Positions 51,201-61,017 of a stretch of DNA of 64,000 nt are shown piece after piece; position 1 is the first letter of the stretch, and each line of letters opens with the position of its first letter. This stretch comes from CAZJRB01 sp964547995. GTDB taxonomy: Bacteria; Planctomycetota; Planctomycetia; Pirellulales; Thermoguttaceae. The notes under the pieces are model-generated. The model was given only the letters and a program-made list of their open reading frames with translations. It was not told the DNA's origin and made no database searches. Location: the NCBI GenBank assembly GCA_964547995.1, contig CAZJRB010000001.1:1-64000 (forward strand). The letters run 5' to 3'. The position numbers were made by a program, and so were the translations under genes.

Positions 51201-51505
51201 GACACCTTGCCGGTGAGCCCGAGCGACGCGATATACTTGCGGGCCTGTGCGATGTTCTTCGCATCGGTGTCGAGTCCATGGACCAGATAACTGTCGTTTG
51301 CCCGGAGTGCCGCGGTCAGCTTGCCGTCGCCGCAGCCGAGCTGGACGATCAGGCCGCCTTGGACGCCCGTCGCATCGAGGATTTTTCGGGCAGCCGCCTT
51401 GGCACTTGTCTCGGCGGCGTTCGAGACGCCCGCCAGTACGAACAGGACCAGAACGCACACCCCCCCACGGTTCCCAAAGCCACCCGTTAGTGTTTTTGTC
51501 TTCAT
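48233..51505 (-). CDS. Exported fusion of a class I methyltransferase-like domain and PQQ-type beta-propellers
   Basis: A 1090-residue protein with a signal peptide (GVCVLVLFVLAGVSNAAE). Residues about 35-155 look like a Rossmann methyltransferase: LIVQLGCGDGKLTAALRAND (motif I) and a DLVVSEDLG segment. From about 185 come PQQ-like blades (GNAVAYDTIVGPPRHIQWMA, DAVTGEIIKTYKE, DSGKPLWNT, AADGKRRWTF, DPATGKVLCHANV). A Lys/Ser-rich linker sits near 420-445. Residues about 602-640 are low complexity (SRVESRESR...NPKSETRNG) and encoded by tandem repeats that keep the frame. AAGGAG precedes the ATG. Enzymatic activity of the methyltransferase part in the periplasm is doubtful. Function unknown. Confidence 0.75.
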   Translation of the reverse strand: MKTKTLTGGFGNRGGVCVLVLFVLAGVSNAAETSAKAAARKILDATGVQGGLIVQLGCGDGKLTAALRANDSYLVHGLDTDAKNIAQARKYIASLGLTGKVSVARLSGPRLPYVDNLVDLVVSEDLGAVSMKEVVRVLCPNGVAYIKTDGKWAKTVKPRPKEIDEWTHYLHDADGNAVAYDTIVGPPRHIQWMAAPTWSRNHHKLASISSVVSAAGRVFYIMDEAPAASMKVPGKWFLVGRDAFNGVLLWRRPMSSWAWHGHGFRAGPAQLPRTLVAKGDRVYAPLGMDEPVSALDAVTGEIIKTYKETKSAEEIILSDGVLLVVTGLPAAEQIKVDPTRRGEFKFPNEKSVVAVRPETGDTMWKWTESPGLVPLTLAATDGRVFFQAGGGVVCLKLDSGKPLWNTAAAEKPKTTAQASAPAGKKKSGRPSKPAKKKKSKSASSTGNATLVVRDGVVLSATGSNLNALSAEDGKPLWDCPARLGLCRSPGDVFVIDGLVWLGPDFDKGRDLHTGEVKKTNNAVQEIWTAGHHHRCYREKATDRYILTAKRGTEFLDLLGNNHTRNNWIRGTCQYGVMPCNGLLYAPSHACGCFMEAKLWGFWAVAPEKSRVESRESRANDRLERGPAFGQVRNPKSETRNGDQWSTHRHDPLRSGSTKTKLPAELDDVWETDLGGRISAPVVAGGNVIVSAIDTHQIIAMNAADGKRRWTFTAGGRVDSPPTVYQGMAIFGCADGYVYCLRLSDGELVWRFRAAPEDLNTVALDQVESVWPVHGNVLIHDGVAYAAAGRSSWLDGGIYLYGLDPATGKVLCHANVRNSHPKPSDGKDKAGEIPRKGFSQNATDYKTFAAPDRSDAFSMAGSTNDILVSDGMSVYLRTLRFDPKLVQQEKKGRHLFSTTGLLDGAEVHRSHWALGTGDFSRTPVAYSWIANRMGGAFGSRLSVPYGLLLSFDDETVWGVRRKSREYSYQLFAENCKSFSADEPALPDFRKPDDPVKFRWLVDLPMRPRAMVRAGGLLLLGGMPMSADPVELAASYEGRKGGLLWTMSTENGSKVAERPLASPPVWDGMAAAGGRLYMTTRDGNVLCLGKGK
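49585..49686. repeat. Simple tandem repeats translated inside the propeller fusion gene
   Basis: Two tracts: about three copies of an 8-bp TTTCGGAT unit near 49587-49612, and about four copies of an 8-bp CTCTCGAC-type unit near 49652-49685. Both are read in frame on the minus strand without stop codons. Confidence 0.8.
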
Positions 51506-51632
51506 TGCGCAATTCTCCTTGATTTCCTGCTGGAAAGCCGCGGCCGGCGGTCGCCGCCTCCTATTATTGCCGAAACGGGCGATGCTGCAAGTCTCGACGC
51601 CGGATTAGCCGAATCGATCAACCCGGCCAAAG

Positions 51633-51661
51633 TTGAATATTTCCCGAATTTGCGGTATCAT
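51633..51661 (+). promoter_or_regulatory. Sigma70-like promoter upstream of the AKR-like gene
   Basis: TTGAAT at 51633-51638, a 17-bp spacer and TATCAT at 51656-51661. A transcript from here would start near 51668, six bases before an in-frame ATG at 51674 and about 78 before the ATG at 51746. The first would be nearly leaderless. Confidence 0.42.
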
Positions 51662-51745
51662 GACCTCGACGTGATGTCGCGGATCGCCGCGGCCAATCAG
51701 GGGTCCAAAGGTTACAGGAAAGCCTCTTTTTCGAAAGCAGTATCT

Positions 51746-52780
51746 ATGTGTGAATTGTCTGACGTTTCAGAAGGGACGGATCGTCGCAGTTTCCTGAATC
51801 GGGCGTTGATGGCTGCTGCGGGAGCGGGGGCCGCGATAAGCCTCGAGGAGCGAATCCTCCTGGCCGCCATGCAGGATGGGGAGAGCGACGGCCCGAAGCA
51901 GGACGACGCCGAGGGTGAAACCATGCCGTGTGGAAAGATCGGCGACTTGAAAATGAGCCGAATGCTCCTCGGCGGCAATCTCATCGGCGGCTGGGCGCAT
52001 AGTCGCGATCTGCTCTACGTCTCGCAACTCTTCAAGGCCTATAACACGGAACCCAAAATCCTCGAAACCCTCCAACTCGCCGAGCAGCAGGGGATCAATA
52101 CCATCCAAATCGATCCCGTCTGTCAAGGCGTGGTGGAAAAATACAAGAAGCAGTGCGGTGGAAAAATCCAGACCATGCTCTGCATGCACCCTACCAACGA
52201 CAAAAAAGCGGTGCAGGAAGAAATCAAGCGGCTCGTCGACAAGGGCGCGACGACCCTCTACACCCACGGCGCCGTCACCGACACCCGGGTCAGACTCAAC
52301 GAGATCGATGCCGTCGGACGGGCGGTCGACCTCATCAAGCAGGAGGGTGTGAAGGCCGGGATCGGGAGCCATTCGCTCCAGACGCCGATCGCCTCTGAAA
52401 AAAACAACTTGAATCCCGACTACTACGTCAAGACGTTCCACTTCGACAGGTATTGGTCCGCCATCCCCAAGGAACATCGCGAAGAATGGTGTTGGCACAA
52501 GGGACAGAGCATCGACCACAACAAGTACCACGACAACATCTTCTGCCTCGACGCGGAGAAGACCGAGGCGTTCATGGCAACCGTCAAAAAACCCTGGGTG
52601 GCGTTCAAGGTGTTGGCGGCCGGGGCGATTCACCCCCGGTTCGGGTTCTCGTATGCCTTCAGGCGCGGTGCCGATTTCATCATCGTCGGCATGTTCGATT
52701 TCCAGATCGCCGGCAACGTCAAACTTGCCAACGACCTGTTGAGGAAGATCAGCAGCCGCAAGCGACCTTGGTATGCATAG
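51746..52780 (+). CDS. Tat-exported aldo/keto reductase-like protein (4)
   Basis: A 344-residue protein. TDRRSFLNRALMAAAGAGAA is a twin-arginine signal (about 11-30). The mature part resembles the AKR-fold exported proteins at 24-28 kb only distantly: KIGDLKMSRMLLGGNLIGGW, QQGINTIQIDPVCQG, a central VDKGATTLYTHGAVTD and the C-terminal GADFIIVGMFDFQIAGN. The AKR tetrad cannot be placed; Cys and His residues are frequent. The start is uncertain: the ATG at 51746 gives a normal Tat signal, whereas the ATG at 51674 lies six bases after the predicted transcription start and would give a longer N-region. It stands alone, divergent from the propeller fusion. Confidence 0.72.
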   Translation: MCELSDVSEGTDRRSFLNRALMAAAGAGAAISLEERILLAAMQDGESDGPKQDDAEGETMPCGKIGDLKMSRMLLGGNLIGGWAHSRDLLYVSQLFKAYNTEPKILETLQLAEQQGINTIQIDPVCQGVVEKYKKQCGGKIQTMLCMHPTNDKKAVQEEIKRLVDKGATTLYTHGAVTDTRVRLNEIDAVGRAVDLIKQEGVKAGIGSHSLQTPIASEKNNLNPDYYVKTFHFDRYWSAIPKEHREEWCWHKGQSIDHNKYHDNIFCLDAEKTEAFMATVKKPWVAFKVLAAGAIHPRFGFSYAFRRGADFIIVGMFDFQIAGNVKLANDLLRKISSRKRPWYA

Positions 52781-52794
52781 CCCGGATTATTCAC

Positions 52795-52933
52795 GTAGGG
52801 TGGGACAAGCGTGCGTGGGCCCTTGGTGGGCCGGTGGAAACGGCGATCTTCCCTAAATCAACGTGCCAACGTCGCGGAACGATCGATCGCACGCGCCGGT
52901 CCACCAACGAGCCGTTTCCTTGTCCCACCCTAC
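52795..52933. repeat. Extended D-family palindrome D2
   Basis: It begins GTAGGGTGGGACAAG and ends CTTGTCCCACCCTAC, with further inverted pieces inside (GTGGGCCGGTGGAAACGGC against GCCGGTCCACCAACGAGCC). Flanking GGATTATTCA / TGAATAATCC sequences continue the symmetry. It is a longer, more diverged relative of D1. Confidence 0.8.
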
Positions 52934-53082
52934 GAGTTCATGAATAATCCAGGCTAGCTGCCACCGTCGCCAGACGGTGGAGACCCTCCTTTTGCGAGAG
53001 ATTGGCACTTGCCAACCACACTCTGGGGAGCGTGGCTACCGTTTTCCGACAAAGCCTAGTACCGTACGATCATTGAAACTGT

Positions 53083-53162
53083 GGGTGCCATGCCCACGCT
53101 TGCCGTGGGCATGTTTTGCAACGCCCGCAAACATGCCCACGGCAAGCGTGGGCATGGCACCC
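53083..53162. repeat. Palindromic element C2
   Basis: Same family as C1 (10311-10395): arms starting GGGTGCCATGCCCACGCTTG and ending GCATGGCACCC, each a CATGCCCACG-type hairpin. Confidence 0.9.
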
Positions 53163-53211
53163 GACAACCCACAATCTCGGTTGTCACAAGGTACTAGCGT
53201 GCCCTCCTTCA

Positions 53212-54597
53212 TCATCGAGGTTGTTTGTCTCGCTGCGCGAGGATCTTCTTGAGGGCCTCCTCAGCGTTTCTGCTTACATAAGATTCGGGGTCTTTGGCGG
53301 CTTTCTTGAGCGCCTCGACTACGGGTGGCGAGGGTTTCCCGATTTTTCCCAAGGCCTCCGCTGCGGTGGCCCTCACCGAGGATTCTTTGTCTTGCAGTGC
53401 GGTTATCAAGGCGGGAATGGCCTCCTCGGCGGCCGGGCCGATATTTCCCAGTGCCTCGGCGGCGGGATAACGCGCTTCACGCGGGTCTCGAAGCAGACGG
53501 ATCAACAGCGGTATCCCGGGCTTGGCTGCCGGGCCGATCTCGCCCAAGGCCCTTATGGCAGGAGTACGAACAGTATATTCTTTGTACTTCTTGATATATT
53601 CGATCAGGGCGGGAACCGCCGTCTTGGCATCGGGCCCAACTCTTCCGAGCGCCTCGACCGCCCGAAATCTCACCCCCTCCCAGGGATCTTCGAGCGCCTT
53701 GATCAGCGCCGGGACGGCATCCTTGGCATAGGGTCCGCATGCGCCCAGCGACAGTGCGGCGTATTGTCGTAGATAGTTGCCCTCGTCTTGGAGTGCCCGT
53801 ATCAGGGCGGGCACGGCAAGTGCGGCTGCTTTGGCCGTTTCTTGGTCGGCCAGCTTGGAAGCCTTTGCGTACCTCGCCTGTTCTTCCGGCGACCACGATT
53901 CGACCGGGCCGTTTTTGTTACAGAGCGTCCATTTGGGAAACACCTTGGAGAGGTCGACCTGCGGCGGCACGATCGGGTTGAAGGAAGCTGCGGCTGCGGT
54001 ACGGACCTGGTAGTGTGGATCCTTCATCATCCGCACCAAGGCAGGCACCGCCGGTTTGGCGTCGGAGCCGAGATTCCCGATCAAGTGGATCGCCTTTTCC
54101 CGCTCGTTCGAGTCGGAGCTTTCGAGTTGCTTGGTGAGTTTTGCGAGCTGCTCGCGTTTGTGTTGGCTGCGAGCATCGACTTTTTGTACGACGACCAGTT
54201 TGATGCCGAGTTCCGCACAGGTTTTTTTCAGCTTCCGAACGGTTTCTTGGGGTACCGGCTCTTTCGCCAGGTTGCGCCAGAATAGGCTCTCCCCTTTCGC
54301 CAACCCCGACAGGTGCTGCTTGAGGTCGTTCACGCCGACGATTGTGGTCTCTCGAGCCATGATCGTCTCTCGAGCCATGATCATCGAGAGGGGCTTCTGC
54401 CGGTTGGTGCCCCGCAGAACACGGAAGTGCCAGTCTTCTCCGACTAGTTTCCACGAGTAGAGTTCCATTCCTTTACCCGCCAGGCCACGCTTGGGATTCT
54501 TCGCCGAGGGAACGTCGTCGGCGAGGGTTGAATCGACGCAGAATCCCACAACCAAGCATAGGATCAGGGCCAGCGGCGTTGTTTTCGTCGTTCGCAT
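53212..54597 (-). CDS. Exported HEAT-repeat protein
   Basis: A 461-residue protein with a Sec signal peptide (LALILCLVVGFCVDSTLA). Residues about 28-145 form a unique domain containing a duplicated IMARET stretch (an 18-bp tandem duplication at about 54344-54380). From about 150 to the end there are HEAT/PBS-lyase-like repeats of ~38 residues with phrases such as AVPALIKALEDPWEGVRFRAVEALGRVGPDAKTA-type units (at least seven). Such alpha-solenoids bind proteins. AAAGGA eight bases before the ATG fixes the start. No partner can be inferred from the neighbours. Confidence 0.83.
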   Translation of the reverse strand: MRTTKTTPLALILCLVVGFCVDSTLADDVPSAKNPKRGLAGKGMELYSWKLVGEDWHFRVLRGTNRQKPLSMIMARETIMARETTIVGVNDLKQHLSGLAKGESLFWRNLAKEPVPQETVRKLKKTCAELGIKLVVVQKVDARSQHKREQLAKLTKQLESSDSNEREKAIHLIGNLGSDAKPAVPALVRMMKDPHYQVRTAAAASFNPIVPPQVDLSKVFPKWTLCNKNGPVESWSPEEQARYAKASKLADQETAKAAALAVPALIRALQDEGNYLRQYAALSLGACGPYAKDAVPALIKALEDPWEGVRFRAVEALGRVGPDAKTAVPALIEYIKKYKEYTVRTPAIRALGEIGPAAKPGIPLLIRLLRDPREARYPAAEALGNIGPAAEEAIPALITALQDKESSVRATAAEALGKIGKPSPPVVEALKKAAKDPESYVSRNAEEALKKILAQRDKQPR

Positions 54598-54756
54598 TGT
54601 GTTGTTCCTTTCCGGTTTCCAAGCGAAGCGGCACGGGATTTCCTGCTAACAGAAACCGATATCCCCGTGGAAGAGTGTAATAAATCCGGGGCAAGTTGAG
54701 TGTAACGAGTTTGTAACAGTTCTGTTGCGAGGGAGGTTCGGGTAGGGGGCAACGGT

Positions 54757-54790
54757 CTGTAGGGAACGCCCTCTGTAGCGTTCCCTACAG
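54757..54790. repeat. I-family hairpin (CTGTAGGGAACG / CGTTCCCTACAG)
   Basis: A perfect 12-bp stem with a 10-base loop and a GTAG foot, 29 bp after the stop codon of the AmmeMemoRadiSam fusion on the minus strand. There is no T-run, so it is a repeat or an RNA-stabilising hairpin rather than a clear terminator. Confidence 0.7.
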
Positions 54791-54819
54791 GAGAGTTGCG
54801 GCCCCACCGGCATCTCCGC

Positions 54820-58035
<3,216 letters not shown>

Positions 58036-58426
58036 AACGCACAGCATACCAAATCCGTCCGGCCGCGCGAACTCCCCTAGAAGGTAGCAGGCACGCTCCG
58101 TGTGCCGTCCGCAGTCATGGAGTTCCTGCCGGGCACCACGGATGGTTGCGACCCCATTGCCCTCGTCCTCGAAGATGATATGCTTTGGGATACGTTTACG
58201 GAAGAAATCCTCGACCTGTAAACCCGGGCTTACGGTCGTGGGACTACCTCGACGAACGGCCACCATTTCTTATTGTTCCTTCCACGACTGCTCGCCGGGT
58301 GCCACGGGCAGCTTGTCTGCCCGTGCCGACTCATGCCCTACCCACACGGGATTTTCTCCTCGAAAAGGGTTAGCGGCGTTGATCGCGACCCGTGCGGGAA
58401 AGTGTGGTAGAAACGGAGACAGTGAC
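58036..58426. other. Divergent intergenic region
   Basis: 391 bp between the AmmeMemoRadiSam fusion (minus) and a small gene (plus). It contains the G-family hairpin at 58084-58112 and a small GTGCCACGGGCA/TGCCCGTGCC palindrome near 58299-58325. No gene is seen. Confidence 0.6.
58084..58112. repeat. G-family REP hairpin, second copy
   Basis: Reads GTAGCAGGCACGCTCCGTGT and onward on the plus strand. It is the reverse complement of the copy at 28585-28613 with one or two changes. Confidence 0.78.
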
Positions 58427-58684
58427 ATGCAAGAAGAAGAAGCAATCCGCATAGCTCGTGAGTTCCTTATTCAGCAGGACATGTGGCCGTGTATCCTTGA
58501 GAGAGTCCGAGTTGAGGACGTGCCGTTTTACTACGGGTGGGGAAACGGTGAGCATTGGTGGCTCTCCTATAAGCCGTCCGAGTCGCTGGTCAACCGAATG
58601 GCGGATATCGTCTTTCCCGACGATACGACGATTGTGCTCGTAAACAATGAAACTGGGGAAGCAGCGTTCTTTGATATCCTGTAG
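58427..58684 (+). CDS. Small acidic protein, unknown function
   Basis: An 85-residue protein. GGAGA seven bases before the ATG, and a compact fold-like pattern with helix (EEEAIRIAREFLIQQ), strands and aromatic residues (FYYGWGNGEHWWLSYK, TIVLVNNETGEAAFFDIL), support a real gene. The layout resembles small YrhB/Imm35-like proteins, some of which are immunity proteins, but the similarity is too weak to name a family. It is alone on the plus strand between two minus-strand genes. No toxin-like neighbour was recognised. Confidence 0.6.
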   Translation: MQEEEAIRIAREFLIQQDMWPCILERVRVEDVPFYYGWGNGEHWWLSYKPSESLVNRMADIVFPDDTTIVLVNNETGEAAFFDIL

Positions 58685-58710
58685 AGTACTTGGTTCGGGC
58701 ATGCGCGGTG

Positions 58711-60942
58711 TCACTGTGCCACCCGATGTGACTCTCGCAAGAACCCCGCCGCGGCCCAGGCCCCGGCGCTGTCGTCCCCGTGTACCCGCAGCGTGATCGT
58801 CTTGCGGCCCTTGGGGATTTCCACGTCGATCTGCTGCCCCGGGGAGTTGCGGTCGAAGGTTTCCGGGTCTTTGGTTTGCCAGTGCGGCTGACCGTCGAGC
58901 AGTATTTCGTAGGGGCCGACCGCGTGCCAGCCGTCGGCCAGCCCGATCAGGGCAACAAACCGCCGCCAACTCGGATCGAGCTTGTACGTGATCTCGCTTC
59001 CCGTCGGCACACCGAACCCGGTGTCGAACCGCCACCCGAGGATGCTGAGCGGCCGCCCGTCGGTGAGCTTGCCCGGCTCGATCTCCTTCCTCTCCCCACG
59101 CGAGATCGACACTGCCTCCGGCACAAGCGACGTGAGCAGCACCTCCGGCTTAATCGGTTGCCCGTCCGCCGGCAGACCGCTGACGAGCGGCCGGATCAGC
59201 ACGCGATCCAACAGCACGCCGGTCGGATCGTCGCTGCCACGGGTCGGTTTGACGACGACGGTAATGGTTACTTCCTTGCCGGGGAGGTCGCTGAAGATCC
59301 AGATACGCGAACCCGGCAGCCCCGGTCTCTCGCTGCCGGTGGGCAGATCGCCATTCATGGTCGTTTCGTGCTTCTTGCCGTTGATGTCGACGCTGATGAT
59401 GTGCCCGTCGCGATCGCGGTCGCGCGAAGCGTCGATAGCCAGCCACGCGTTGGTGAGCGTCACCCGTTGCTTCCGGAAGAACTCGATCGGTTCGGAGCCT
59501 TTGGCGACCAACGCCCATTGCCAGCGGCGCCGGTGTTCGTTCCAGAACGGGCGGACTCGGACCCGCCGCCGCACGGCGTCCGAAAAATCCCACCCGCGAA
59601 GCGCCGGGATCAGCTCGGCCAATTCCGGCGCGGCGTTGCCGAGGTTCACATTCACCTGCGGCAGCAGCCAGTCGACGTGGTCGCGGATGTCGAAGGGATC
59701 GGCCTCGGCCGGGCGGCCCTTGTGTCCGAAATCGGTTACCAGCACGAGCCGCTTCGCCCCGGCGATCCCGAACGATCCGACGCGGACCGGCTCCCGGGAA
59801 CCCTGCAGGAAGCCGCTCTTCCAAAGGGGGGAACCGGTGATTTCGTCGCGAAAGATTTTGCACTCGACACACCCGCCGTCGTCGACGGAACGATCTAGAC
59901 CGACAAATGTGTCAAACGCCTTCGCACCCGGCGGCAGATCGAACGCAATCTCACTGTAGGAGTGGGTCCCGAAGCCGAGGTCGGTTGCCATCCGGCCGCT
60001 GTGCAACTTCGTACCGAGCACGTTCCTGTTGCGTTGCCAATGCCAGGCGTGTACGCCTGATTTTTCCCGCACCTCGTCGACCGGAAGAAGCGAAAGCGGT
60101 ATTTCGCCGGCCTGCCGGTACGTATGGAAGACGATCCGATCGGAGATCACGGTGATCGCGTTCATCGCCCAACCGGGTTGCACAAAAGGGAATCCTGTGC
60201 CCGGTTCGCGTTGGCGGCCGGCAACCATTGCCCGGGGAAATGTGAGTTGGGCGCCCTCGACGGTGCGGATTCGGACGATGCCGTCGTCGGTCGAGTTGTT
60301 CGCGAGTATCGCGTCGTGCAACACGCCGGCCATGCGGTCGCGGCCGGGCAAGCAGATCTCGGCCAACTCATCGAAATGGGCCGAGACGATTCCGCTCTTG
60401 GTCAATGCCTTGATGCCGTGGGCCGACCAGCGGATGGACCGGGCCGTGGCGTGCCGGCCATTCTTGAAGGCAATCCGCCCCGGCGACAGCCGCCGGCCGG
60501 CCGGGCCGCAGAAGACGATCCGCTCGACGGCGTTCACCCGCGCCCGTATCCTTGCCGTCCGGAGTGCCCGGCTTTGCACCGGTTCCGTCGGTACGACGAG
60601 GAGACATTCGGGCGTGGCCGCCGCTTCGTCGGCCGCGACCCAACTTTCCACGCGGCCGGGCAGGATGTCGCCGTTGGTCAGTTCGATAAACGGCACTTTC
60701 AGCCGTGAAGCCAACACCGTGTCGCACAGCACCCGAACGGGATTCTGCTTATCGGTCAACTCCCGGTCGTCAAGCGTGATCCGCCCGTCGATCTCGAAAC
60801 GGAGCACGTCGCCGGTTATTTGCCTCCCATGACGCATCAGCGCCCAGTAGCGATGTTCATCCTCCTCGCCGGCGGCAATCGCAACCGCCGTCCACACGAT
60901 CAGAACTGCCGCCACCGACGTTGGTACCACATGCGCGCGCAT
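58711..60942 (-). CDS. Exported protein with NPCBM carbohydrate-binding domain
   Basis: A 743-residue protein with a signal peptide (VPTSVAAVLIVWTAVAIAAG). The N-terminal half is beta-rich without a known signature. Residues about 315-420 form an NPCBM/NEW2 module (LGFGTHSYSEIAFDLPPGAKAFDTFVGLD-type motif with DGGCVECKIFRD), which binds galactose-type sugars in glycosidases and sulfatases. The C-terminal part has a second jelly-roll-like region (GSRIWIFSDLPGKEVTITVV). No catalytic site is visible. It probably binds glycans at the cell surface. It lies 75 bp downstream of the HzsA-like gene. The ATG at 60942 is preferred to an in-frame TTG at 60957. Confidence 0.8.
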   Translation of the reverse strand: MRAHVVPTSVAAVLIVWTAVAIAAGEEDEHRYWALMRHGRQITGDVLRFEIDGRITLDDRELTDKQNPVRVLCDTVLASRLKVPFIELTNGDILPGRVESWVAADEAAATPECLLVVPTEPVQSRALRTARIRARVNAVERIVFCGPAGRRLSPGRIAFKNGRHATARSIRWSAHGIKALTKSGIVSAHFDELAEICLPGRDRMAGVLHDAILANNSTDDGIVRIRTVEGAQLTFPRAMVAGRQREPGTGFPFVQPGWAMNAITVISDRIVFHTYRQAGEIPLSLLPVDEVREKSGVHAWHWQRNRNVLGTKLHSGRMATDLGFGTHSYSEIAFDLPPGAKAFDTFVGLDRSVDDGGCVECKIFRDEITGSPLWKSGFLQGSREPVRVGSFGIAGAKRLVLVTDFGHKGRPAEADPFDIRDHVDWLLPQVNVNLGNAAPELAELIPALRGWDFSDAVRRRVRVRPFWNEHRRRWQWALVAKGSEPIEFFRKQRVTLTNAWLAIDASRDRDRDGHIISVDINGKKHETTMNGDLPTGSERPGLPGSRIWIFSDLPGKEVTITVVVKPTRGSDDPTGVLLDRVLIRPLVSGLPADGQPIKPEVLLTSLVPEAVSISRGERKEIEPGKLTDGRPLSILGWRFDTGFGVPTGSEITYKLDPSWRRFVALIGLADGWHAVGPYEILLDGQPHWQTKDPETFDRNSPGQQIDVEIPKGRKTITLRVHGDDSAGAWAAAGFLRESHRVAQ

Positions 60943-61017
60943 CGCCGTGTTCCGCAAAGAAGGAATCTCCGTCCAGTCTAGCGGATCGACCGGCGAATTG
61001 CCAGATGCCTGCTGCTT

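Larger units (their letters stand above)
52781..53211. other. Intergenic region between convergent genes, largely palindromic repeats
   Basis: 431 bp between the AKR-like gene (plus) and the HEAT gene (minus). It holds D2 (52795-52933) and C2 (53083-53162). No coding capacity is evident; the open frames here are the repeats themselves. Confidence 0.8.
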
